Shown here piece after piece: positions 33,222-42,814 of a stretch of DNA of 64,000 nt. Below the pieces are notes generated by a model that saw nothing but the letters and a program-made list of their open reading frames with translations, was not told the DNA's origin and ran no database searches. How positions within the stretch are numbered: position 1 is the stretch's first letter; the number at the start of each line of letters is the position of its first letter. Source of the stretch: Ziziphus jujuba (lineage: Eukaryota > Streptophyta > Magnoliopsida > Rosales > Rhamnaceae); the NCBI RefSeq assembly GCF_031755915.1, contig NC_083387.1:14591001-14655000 (forward strand), in the 5' to 3' direction. The translations under genes and the position numbers were made by a program.

Positions 33222-33635
33222 TTAGCTCCCTGGCTTCCTCAGCCCCTTAATAGTAGCGTTCCATTTCTCATTGATTTCCATAATCACTCCAAGCAACTCC
33301 AACAACTCTCTCTTCTTCCTCACCTTCCTCATCTTTTCGATCTTGGTGTCAATCAGGCAGTTGAAAATCATATTCAAAAGGTCTTCTACATCATTGGAGA
33401 TTTTATTCGAAGAGTAAATTGTGTCCTTCTAGAGAGAGAAGAGATGTGAGAAATCATAGTGGTGATCGAGTAGGTAAGATTGGATTTTAGACTTAATCTG
33501 GAGGGAGTGGGATACGAGACGATCAAAAGCAATTGGGTTTTGGTTTTTGCAATCCCAAAGAGGAAGACTTCGGTGATGGTGGCGGAGACACTCAAAGAGA
33601 AAGAGAAAAGAAAGGGGGTAAGAGAGAGGGAACAT
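33222..33635 (-). pseudogene. ZW10: Captured fragment of the ZW10 kinetochore / ER-Golgi tether gene
   Basis: A 138-codon frame with one internal TAG (33429-33431) reads, after a non-matching N-terminal third, FDRLVSHSLQIKSKIQSYLL, DHHYDFSHLFSL, then KISNDVEDLLNMIFNCLIDT and LLELLGVIMEINEKWN. This matches the N-terminal coiled region of plant ZW10 as I remember it (RLESHSLRIKSKVQSYLVAH, DFSELFSL, LISDDVSDVL), in order and spacing. ZW10 acts in spindle-checkpoint recruitment and in the Dsl1/NRZ vesicle-tethering complex. Only a small part of the protein (about 750 aa) is present, it has a nonsense codon, and it lies inside a long-inverted-repeat element, so it is a captured fragment, not a gene. 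Leader-like sequence precedes it on the minus strand. Confidence 0.66.
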
Positions 33636-33900
33636 TCAGCAAAGCGGAAAAAAAGAAACTAAAACGTAAGGGAAAAGGTTTAGAAAAAAGAATAACAAAA
33701 TCTTTCCTTTTCCAATTTAGTTTTCACATTTTATTTTTAATTTTTTTTTAACTTAAAGATGCAATTACATTTTCATTTGTCAAGTTTATCGGAATCTTAT
33801 TAACAGTAGAGATTGCAATTGAAAAGTCTTAAAGTTGGAAGATTAAATTTAAATTATAACAAACCCCAGGGACTACAGTTCAAATTAACCTTTAAGATAA

Positions 33901-36453
33901 TGGGTATGATGAAATTCAGAATAGAGGAATGGTTGGAAATGAAAATTAGAAGAAGAGAGAGAGTGGTAAAAAGTCGATTTAGGCTTTTTGGCACTTAAGT
34001 TGGCATGGGCACTTGCTTTAGGAGAGGAACATGCCCACTACATTTGCTCAATAACTGATGAAACCTTACTTTAGCATGACCAGTTCAAGATTTAAGGTGC
34101 ACATGCCACAGCCACTGAGGTCTTCTTACATAATTCAGGTTTTTTCATGGAATTGAACAAAATTTTTGTAATGTTTTGAGTTGTTCTGTCAACTCTAGTT
34201 TCCTTTGCCTTCTTGTTTTGAATTATGCAAAAATGTCTCTATTAGAAAGTGAAAAGAGGAATAATCATTTAGGTCACTTTTATTTATTTATGGTAGGGAA
34301 CTCTTAGGGATCTCTCCAAGGCAACTTCAATATGTGAGGGCCACACACCATAGCCTCTGAATTTTCAGTCCTTAGAAGAAAATTCCAAGTGTTTGGCTCA
34401 CTTTCTTGTCGAAAACTCGACCAAACTACACTTTTTGAACCTTTATTTATTCAACTTCACAAAAAAACTTCAAAACAAGAAAAATACATTTTCAAGACAA
34501 ATTTCCACTCCTTAAATATTTAAAATGCTCCGAAATGCTTCCAAAATATAAGAACCTACAAACAAGGAAAAGGAACATTACCCAATGAACTAAAAAAACT
34601 AAACCAACAAAATTCATACATTACTTAAACTTAAAGAAACTTAAAAATAAGTCCAAAAACATTAAAAGGACCGAAAATTCACAAAAATTGCTTCCAAAAG
34701 ATAAGAACCTACAAACAAAGAAAAGGAACACTACCCAATAAACTAAAAAAACTAAACCAACCAAATTTATACTTAAAGAAACTTAAAAATAAGTCCAAAA
34801 ACATTAAAAGGACTTAAAAGTAAAGAGAAAAATTATTTAAAAACTTGAGTTGCTTCCCAAAAAGTGTTTGGTTTAATATCTCTAGTTATAATTAGTGGAG
34901 TAATAGTTTCAAAGAAACCAAAGAACTCCTTACTCGAAAGAAATCCAATTTGACATCAATTCAACCGTTGTCCTTGATTCTCTAAGCAAACACCCTAAAC
35001 AAGCCAACATTGCGGCTTTTAAGCTCTAGATATCCCAAAGAAAATGCATTCTTCACAATAAAATTCTTTGACATTGATGTTGAATTGCTAAAAGCTTGAA
35101 TTTTTGAACCTGGAACAAACTAGGGACTCAAACTCTTCCTGTTGTTCTTCCTTATCTTATGAATTCTTCTCTTAATCAAAATTCCGTGGATGATCTTAAA
35201 CTTGTAATTAGGCTTTTTCTTTTAGCACAATTCCATGATAGACTCCTGGAAAACTTTCTTAACAATCTCACTTGGACTTATCATATGAAATACCTAGTTC
35301 TTCAAACTGCAATCTTATGACAATATTGCACTTTATACAGAAATTTCATATTATGTTAAATATCAAAATTCACTTTATTATTATTAACTCTCAAAGTGAG
35401 ATCACCACTTTGAACATTAATCCATGAATATGAATTACTACTTATTTTGTATAAAAATTAAAAATATAATTCGGTAAAATCTTAAAATTGTTTTCTAATA
35501 AAAATTTATATGGTATAAATATATAGTCAATTTTAAATTTATTCTTCAATAATAATATGCAGAAGGCTATTATGGTTATTAATTAACTACTTCTATCAAG
35601 TTTTTTTTTTTTTTTTTCAAAAAATAACTTTTAAAAGATAATTTTGCTTTTAAAGAAACTCCAAAATGTCTCAGAGGGTCATCTTGACAATATTTAATTT
35701 TTTTAGTATCATATTAACTTGAGTGCTTAAATAGATACATTGAAGAGATTTTCTTAGGTGATTATCGTTTTTCTAATATGAAAAAAAAAAAAAAAAATAG
35801 GAGCAAACAAAGCTATTGAAATGGCGTATCCATCACTCTGTCTATTACTAAAAGAACATTGCTACATCAAATAAATGGATGGAGTTAAAAAATAAATAAA
35901 AAATAAAAAATAAAATAAAATAAAATAAACTATCTCCAATGGTTCTACGAAGGAGCACTAGGAAGATAATATGGTAGGAGGAAAAAAAAAAAAAAAATTA
36001 GAAGATGCCGAGGTGATTTTCTACATATAGAGAATCTGTTAAATATGCCGACTCAGCAATTTCTTTATTTTAATAGATTTTTTTTTTTTTTGTTTTTTAT
36101 TTTTTGGAGCTTCCCATTTTTTTCTTCATCTTCCTCGCTTTCAAATTTCTTCTTCTACTCAAATTTATTTTCTTTCTCTTTATTTTTATCTTTTTTTCTT
36201 TGTTAAACAACATAGACGAACATCACTGTCATTTTTCACTCCATTACATAGACCATACCCATCATAGATGAAAAAAAACAAAAAAAAAACAAAAGCCTGG
36301 GGCGTGAGATCAGTTTGGAAAAAAAAGGCATCACGGCACTTTCCCACTATAGTTTTTACATTTAACTTTCAATGGGAAGCTCGTTTGTATGGCCTTTTTT
36401 TTATTAATGTAAATATAGTGGTTATTATTATTATTTTTTTTTAACATTTAAAA
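33901..36453 (-). repeat. Athila-like retroelement debris
   Basis: On the minus strand near 34848-34870 the sequence reads CTTTTTGGGAAGCAACTCAA, the same kind of post-pol motif seen on the plus strand near 8950. Upstream of it (34900-35300) discontinuous frames give NYKFKIIHGILIKRRIHKIRK and similar, with no domain recognised. From 35580 to 36450 it is AT-rich with poly-A and poly-T runs and no gene. Family assignment is tentative. Confidence 0.4.
34540..34820. repeat. Tandem duplication, about 150-bp unit, two copies
   Basis: ATAAGAACCTACAAACAA(G/A)G-AAAAGGAACA(T/C)TACCCAAT occurs at 34548 and again at 34699. Each copy continues with ACTAAAAAAACTAAACCAAC and AAGTCCAAAAACATTAAAAG. Confidence 0.85.
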
Positions 36454-37303
36454 TAGAGGTGAACAGGAATTGGATTGGATCGGTTTTGAACCAAAATCTA
36501 AGCTAACCTATACTTTTTGATTTATTTAGTAGAATAATCCAATCTAAATCATTCATGACTTTAAATTCAAACTAATCCAAATCTTATAAGATCAAATTGG
36601 TTTGGATTAATTAATCGGTTTTGTTTGGACCTTGAATAAATTTTTTAAAAAATTTTATATCTAATTTTGGCATATGCTTCTCCATATTCAAACATAGCAT
36701 ATAAAATATAAAAAAGAAACCTAGCAATCTAAAAACATATAATACAAATTAAAGCATATAAAATATAAAAAAGGAAGCTAGCAATCTAAAAATATATAAC
36801 ACAAATTAAAGTCTTTCAAGCATAAAATATAAACAATAAACTAAAGTCAATCAAATATAAGATACAATTATAATAATTCATTATCAAATAAAATGCTTAT
36901 CTAAACTCTGGAAATAAAAGATGTAATTGGACTAGATGATGGTAGCGACAACATAAGAGTTAGATAGAAATGTTTGAGGCTTAGGATTTCATTTAGGAAT
37001 ATGTTAAAAAAATTATTAATAATTAATTTACATATTTTTTCTTTTTTGCAAAAAATAATAAAATTATATATAAAAAAATATCAAATGTTACATATAAAAA
37101 TGGAAAAAAAATTATTTATAAAAAATATATTAATTTTTTATTTATATGACACATAGATTGAGTTGGGTTTATACTCCTAATCCGAATTGAAAATTAAAAA
37201 TTCAAACCAATTCAAACTCAGACCAACTCAATCTATGTTGAAAAATCTCGTTCAAATTGTCCAAAATGATTCAAATTTATTGGTTTGGGCTTTGCCCACC
37301 CCT
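36454..37303. mobile_element. Small non-autonomous hAT-like element
   Basis: The left end TAGAGGTGAACAGGAATTGG and the reverse complement of the right end (AGGGGTGGGCAAAGCCCAAA) resemble the TAGGGGTGGGC terminus of plant hAT elements and of the complete element at 46522. Both ends run into GGTTTGG/CCAAACC-type words, as in that element. A clean 8-bp duplication is not visible. A roughly 70-bp direct repeat (AGCATATAAAATATAAAAAA...) lies at 36690-36810. Confidence 0.5.
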
Positions 37304-38007
37304 CGGTGAGAATGGGCTAGGCAGCTTTTCTTTCCACTATCTCTCTCCTCCTCTAAAAGTTCCAAAAAACAAGCAATAAAATAAAAAAAAATAAAAAAAT
37401 AAACCATTTAAAATTTTACAAATCATTAATGAAATTTTATTTTAAACACAGTCATTGAAAAACAATTTTTAGAAGACATCATTTATCAAAAAAATATTGT
37501 CATGTCAGCATAAATATTTTTCAATTTTTTTATTATATAAATTTTAATGGATAGAACTATTAAAGATGTTTTAAAAATTATTATTAGAAGTTATTGTCAT
37601 AAGGCTGTTCTAAATGGACTCACAATGTTTATATTTAGTTATAAAAGTCTGAAAAGATATATCACTATTTTGAATATAAGCAATTACTCATATAGAAACA
37701 GAATTTACACAAAAATTTCGGACATCTTGTTACATAGGTGTATTCATTCCAAACCCAACCTTGCAAGTTGATTTGAATTATATCCAAACGAGAGTAAGAG
37801 TAACATCTATTATCTCATTTCAAACCAAATCTAGGAAGAAAAGAAAGAAAGAAATACTTATTTCTAACACTCTTATCAAAATAGATATACAATGCATTAG
37901 TATTGTTTTCACCCCAAAAAAAACAAAAACAAAAAAACAAAAAAACAAAAATGAAAACGAAAATGAAAACTAATTGGTGCTACCAAAGCACCAGCTTGTA
38001 CGTTTTT
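37304..38007. other. Intergenic AT-rich sequence downstream of the small gene
   Basis: Short A-rich simple repeats (37915-37970) and no frame with coding character. It includes the 3' flank of the minus-strand gene that stops at 38008. Confidence 0.5.
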
Positions 38008-38337
38008 TCACCTGTTAGTTTGAAGCCAGTCAAGAATACCCTTCTCTGATTCAGAAAGCTCTCCCCTCTTGGCCCTCAAAGCTCCTTCCTCAAACTCAAA
38101 GTAGTCCTTGTAATTGCGTTTGTAATAACTGTCCAGTCTCTGCAAACACATCTCTAAGAAAACCACCAACAAAGACTTTTGACACCCACCATAAAACAAA
38201 AACAATTAAGGAGATTTATTTATACCTCCTTGTCATTTTTGGCTTTGTTTTCCTCTGACTTCTTGAGATATTCTGTTTTTTAAGCAATCAATATAAGTAG
38301 AAGATAGGAATATAATGTGTTATATATATTTACATAC

Positions 38338-38372
<35 letters not shown>

Positions 38373-38597
38373 TGTGGTACTTTTAAGAAGCTGAGTCCTG
38401 GAGTCATCCTCAGTGAGTTGAGAAGCAGCAAGCAGAGTGGACAAGAGGAGGCCTCTCCTTCCATTAGCATCAGTGGTTGTGGAGGTTGAGTTTGGTGGAT
38501 GGGTTTGTCTTCTATGAACTGCGTGGACATTTGAAGAAGCAAGCTTGTTAACAGTAACAGTGAGGGCCATCAATATGCTTTGGCCTATTGAACTCAT
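38008..38597 (-). CDS. Small plastid-type protein, probably thylakoid-lumen (PsaN-like family, tentative)
   Basis: Three exons, 38381-38597, 38226-38272 and 38008-38139, sum to 396 nt (131 codons plus TGA). Donors are AAAA/GTACCA and GGAG/GTATAA, acceptors AACAG/ and TTTGCAG/. The N terminus is Ser/Thr-rich and lacks acidic residues until about residue 43, like a chloroplast transit peptide. It is followed by NGRRGLLLSTLLAASQL (45-61), a twin-arginine plus hydrophobic stretch as in lumen targeting. The mature part is highly charged (KKYLKKSEENKAKNDKERLD, YYKRNYKDYFEFEEGALRAK, SESEKGILDWLQTNR) without membrane segments. I recall a similar small Arabidopsis protein annotated as photosystem I subunit N-like, but this is from memory. 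It lies 624 bp downstream of the MRS2 stop on the same strand. The gene model is solid; the function is not. Confidence 0.75.
38346..38372. repeat. (GA)n microsatellite in intron 1
   Basis: About 13 GA units, just inside the donor of intron 1 of the small gene. Confidence 0.9.
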
Positions 38598-39221
38598 TTT
38601 AGCTTCGCTTTGTTTTGCACTGCAGCCACCCGTTTCTTCAGCATAACCATCAACACGATGATGTTGATAACGATTGGATTCTTAGTCCACGAAATTTATT
38701 CTATTTTATTTTATTTTTTTCAAACTCACTTCTTTCCTTTTGTCCAAATTACAGAATACCCCTAAACTTTAGTTATATTTACATGTCACAGGGCCTCCAA
38801 GCCCAACATGCCAATTGCAAAACAGTATCCTCATGGAATCTCATGGAATAATCCTAAACCGAATTCTCCACCTTCGGATGAAAGAATTAAAAAAAACCTA
38901 AATGTTAAACAATTTAAATTACAGAGAATTCTTTTCTATAGTAGACCTCAACTGGTGCATTTTTGCATTTTCTGGCATGCCCAGTAGTTGAATCAGAACC
39001 ACTAAAACTACACCTTTAGGTCCAAAGTTCGAGGATCCAAAGTTCAATTCTCAACCTGGTTGAAAGATTCCATCTCCCCCACGGTGTAAGAAAAACAAAA
39101 TAAAATAAAAACATAATAATAAAATGAGATGTATATAAAGTCGCTTCTTCATCCATAAAAAGCAAGTCTTGCACAAATACACAACATAAACTTATGTCTC
39201 TTAGTTACAAATGGCCCTTCA
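38598..39221. other. Intergenic interval between two minus-strand genes
   Basis: Holds the 3' flank of the MRS2 gene and the promoter side of the small gene. No further gene. The stretch 38995-39075 resembles generic repeat sequence (AGTTGAATCAGAACCACTAA, GTCCAAAGTTCGAGGATCC). Confidence 0.5.
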
Positions 39222-42200
39222 CTACTCAAGTAAGCGTTTGTGTTTGCACCAGGCAATGGCAACGACATATAAGAATATTGTTCCGGCAGTGCCACCACCT
39301 ACAGTCCATAAGAACTCTGGCATCCCCGCTATCTGCTCATCAAAAAGCTCGATCGAAATGTTCATGCCAAAGATACCAGCCACGACGACAAAGGCACTCA
39401 CCACCAGGGTTGCCGTTGTCAACATGACCCCCATTTGCAGGAGATGGTTCTGTTTGTCATCCAACATTATGTTGATGTAATCCTCTGTGTCATCCACGTA
39501 CTCCCTCAGCTTTCAAGATTAACCACCAGAAAAGTAAAGTAAGAATAATAATGACAGCAGAAGTTGGTTTCTTACGTAATAAAGAGCCAAAGTAATTCAT
39601 GGTTTCATAAGTAATAAAGAGAAAAAGTAAATTCATTATACGTGAAGATTATGGTAGCAATAGCATATGTAAAAGTTCAGTCCTGAAAAGAATGTTCAAT
39701 GGTAAAGTTCAGTTACTCTATTGTCCAAGTTACAATTAATTACCTGAAATATCCATTACCCACATATTCTAGCAGCAGAGGTGAAGAAGTCTCTTTCGCT
39801 CTTAATGAAGCCTTTAAATTGCACCAATATACAACTTTCTAAAGTGTTTTCGTTTGTCACTTACATTTCAAAGTCCAGGGCCTCCATTGCTTTTCATGTC
39901 TAATTTGCAATTGATCTAAAAGGTATCTTATACTTGATATTTGAAAATAAGCTGACAAGATTCCTTTGTACATTAAGGCTGTGTATATACGCTTCCAAGT
40001 TTACAAATGCAACTCTTTGCAGTGTACTAATTCCTTTTTATGTCAGTTTATGCTCCTAAATGTTTTAATTTTTACTGCACATGCATAATGTGTGTTTATT
40101 TGTGCAGCCAGAGAACAGACACTCTGTACTCATACTCCAGAGCCAATAATTTTCAACTCATTTATTACGCTAGTATATGCTGAAATATGGACATAAAGGG
40201 TGAAATTTCAATAAAGTAGAAAGAACTAAATTTTGTCTTTATGCACCACATTTATGTTCTTCTGGGTATGTATATTACATGCATCAGTTAGTTAGTCTTA
40301 CATAACAACAAAGGACAGTTAGAATAACATTATTTATAAATAGTTGAGTTCACCATCACGATCTTTCATATGGCATACCCATTAGTAAGAAGGTCAACTG
40401 GTTAAGAGGACACCACTAAATCATCTACTCATTGAGACCTAGAACATTAGGATTGAAACATTTTTCATCTTAAGAACCTTGAAATAAAAATAATAGATCC
40501 ATGAAACTGAGAAAGAGTTGCATACCGTGGATAGTTTGTTTAATGTACCATCAATTTGCACAAAGTATGCCTCCAAAAGCATTTCAAGCTCCTCCACATC
40601 AAGCTGCTTGCTCATAGCACTGCGAGTGGTACTAGTATGGGTCCCTCGGCTGTCCCTACTAAGGGCATTAGATGCTCCAAACAATTGATCCCGGGGGTTA
40701 TCAGTGTTCTGAATATTATTTTCATAGTTCATGTAATCACCACCGGTTTCAAATGATTCACTAGGAATCCTGGCAAATGTAAACACTGAAGGTATAAATT
40801 TGAAGCCAAACAAATAGAAAAATAGCATGCCTATAATAAAAATGGTAGATTTTAACATGCCTGTCATCCATGTCTGATCGAAGAACTTCATCATCCATGT
40901 CATCTCTCTCATTCATAGAAGAAGTGGAAGAATTGTCAAGCTGTTGCTGAACCAACTTCTCAGTTAAATACATCTCAGCCATATCTTCATCATCATCTAG
41001 CAAATGTTCTAGTTCATCCCTCACCTAGAGATCAACATGTTTGCATCTTTATTCATACCATGTAAAGTAAACACACAAATAAAAACAAGCCAAAAGCATG
41101 AAGCAGCTTCCACAGGAGATTAGTATTCAAGATGATGTTTCAAAAATGATTAACAAGAATCAAAAAGAGAATAAAGAAATAAAAAATAAAAAAGTTATAA
41201 GTTCAGAATTTTAAATCATTAAAACCAACTAACCTTTTGAACACGTCCGGTTATTGCAACCAAGCGGCTCTTGATTTGGCGTACACGTTCCAAATTGAGG
41301 GTACTAATCTTTGAAGTCAGCTTATCCAAGGCAGGATGAGCCTCAAGCTCCAATGTCCTCGCCTACAATGAAGATTGAAGGAACAAACACAGCAATGGAA
41401 TATCAGCAAAAGATTGAACAATAACCAAAAGTGGAATAAGCTAACATACCTCATTCTCTAAGCAACTGCAAGCTGCCTCAAGGCAGGCCTCCAACGCAAC
41501 AAACTCAAATGGTAGAATCTTCAACCCATCTTGATTCTGGAGACCTTCTTTTCCTTCTCCCTTGTCATCCTCATTCTGATCCTGTGGAAATCCTCCTGCG
41601 GAAGTTTCAGGGCTAAAAGATCTTGATTGTGGCTCTTCCATATCATACAAAGTCGACCAGTTTGTATTATCACCATTGCCCTCCTATACAAACAAATTAA
41701 AAACACATCAAGAAAGAAAAACAAGTCAATAGCTGCATGGATTACAAATAAACTCAACAGATTAGTCAAAGCATTCAAATCAGCTACACACTCGTAAATA
41801 ATGTAGCTCACAGCAGTTAGAAATCTAATTCTAGCGGTCCAAAATTAATGCTTTGATTATTCTCCAAACCTTGATTATAATTCTACATGCCAAGTTAAAA
41901 AAAAAATAAAAAATAAAAAATAAAAAATAGAAACCACCAGTTATTTGCAAAATCGTTAACAATTCAGATGAACAGAAAACTGAAACGCCGAAAAGTAAAA
42001 CAAAAATAAATAAATAAATACACAAATAAAAGGAAAAATAAAAATAAACCTGAGCTTTCGAAGCCTGGTGGTGGCGCGTGAGCCTGCGTTGAAGCTCCTC
42101 AACAAAGGGGGTGACAGAAGGGTCTCTGGAATTGAGAAGCAGAACCTCCTGAGCGGTGATGATGGCTTTTATATGCTCCAGGTTTATCACGATCGCCTTC

Positions 42201-42484
42201 TCACGACCCAACACCGTCGACGGGTATGACAGCAACGGATCCAGGATCCGGAGGTCCCGCGCGGGCAGACCCGTTCGGCGCATGATGGCATGCTTACCGG
42301 CCTCCACAACCTGGGCTTGGCCGATGGAGTCAAGCAGAAGCCATGGTCGGACTCCAGTGCCCTTCTTCCTATGACCGCCGCCGACGGGAAGGCCCGGCCC
42401 CGTTATGGTTGGTCGCACCGAGTCGGGATCATCCTCCTGCGGCACGTGGCTGGAGTTGGGTGGGTGGGACAGATTGGTCCTCAT
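39222..42484 (-). CDS. MRS2-3: MRS2/CorA-type magnesium transporter, MRS2-3-like
   Basis: Six exons (42050-42484, 41450-41683, 41234-41362, 40861-41024, 40526-40769, 39222-39509) sum to 1494 nt, 497 codons plus TAG, all phases consistent. The N-terminal domain has EAGKHAIMRRTGLPARDLRI, LDPLLSYPSTVLGREKAIVI and LLLNSRDPSVTPFVEELQRR. The coiled stalk has PFEFVALEACLEAACSCLEN, VRDELEHLLDDDEDMAEMYL and KQLDVEELEMLLEAYFVQID. TM1 is about residues 428-449, the GMN pore signature (FGMN) at 450-452, and TM2 about 467-490, ending KHKRLLE. Such proteins form pentameric Mg2+ channels in plant membranes. Sequence and length fit Arabidopsis MRS2-3 (MGT4) best. The start is the first ATG of an open exon; MRS2-3 begins nearer to the GTGVRPW segment, so the N terminus has an extra Pro-rich part. 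Intron 4 uses a GC donor. No defect seen; the one clearly functional gene here. Confidence 0.95.
40770..40860 (-). other. Intron 4 of MRS2-3 with a GC-AG splice pair
   Basis: Exon 4 ends GATGACAG and the intron starts GCATGT; it ends TTTGCCAG. Only this boundary joins ...MDDR to IPSESFETGG in frame. The nearby GT (CAT/GTTAAA) would put TAG two codons after the junction. ACAG/GCATGT fits the strong-consensus context usual for plant GC donors. Confidence 0.85.
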
Positions 42485-42814
42485 GGCTGGGTCATTCCTC
42501 GAGTCGGGTAATATGGAAATGTTTTATCCTGAAGTGTAATGCAGTGGTGTCATGAAAATTTTTTTTGGGCAGCATTGTTTTGGTAGCAGTGGTCAAGAAA
42601 ATCATATAATCTGGCAATATGCATTATCTCATAAAAACTAAAAACCGGTATCATGGATAAATGAATACTTTTTTTTAATAATTTCTTTTTATTACAATTT
42701 GGGATTGGAGGATCCAGGTATTTCAAAATGGTGTTTGGTTGATGTATTTGGAATGGAAATTCCATTCTCCTCTCCGTTCCATAAAGAATCTCTCATTCTA
42801 TTATTTTATTTTAT
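42485..42814. other. Upstream (promoter) interval of MRS2-3
   Basis: About 330 bp between the MRS2-3 start codon and the inverted-repeat element. No specific promoter element is called; poly-T and ATTTTATTTTAT runs only. Confidence 0.4.

Larger units (their letters stand above)
32189..33891. mobile_element. Mutator-like inverted-repeat element B carrying a ZW10 gene fragment
   Basis: Left inverted repeat 32189-32295 (GAGTTAATTTCAACTGCACT, TTTAGTCCTTTAACTTTTAG) and right repeat 33790-33891, whose reverse complement reads AGGTTAATTTGAACTGTAGT then AATCTTCCAACTTTAAGACTT. Flanks TTAGGATAA (32180-32188) and TTAAGATAA (33892-33900) match at 8 of 9 positions, the duplication length of MULEs. No transposase lies inside. 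The terminal TTAATTTCA resembles the terminus of element A. The cargo at 33222-33635 is a broken ZW10 fragment, so this fits the Pack-MULE type. Confidence 0.72.

Noticed and set aside
32189..33891. The ZW10-like frame as a functional short gene
   Set aside because: In-frame TAG, only part of the protein, and enclosed by inverted repeats with a 9-bp duplication.
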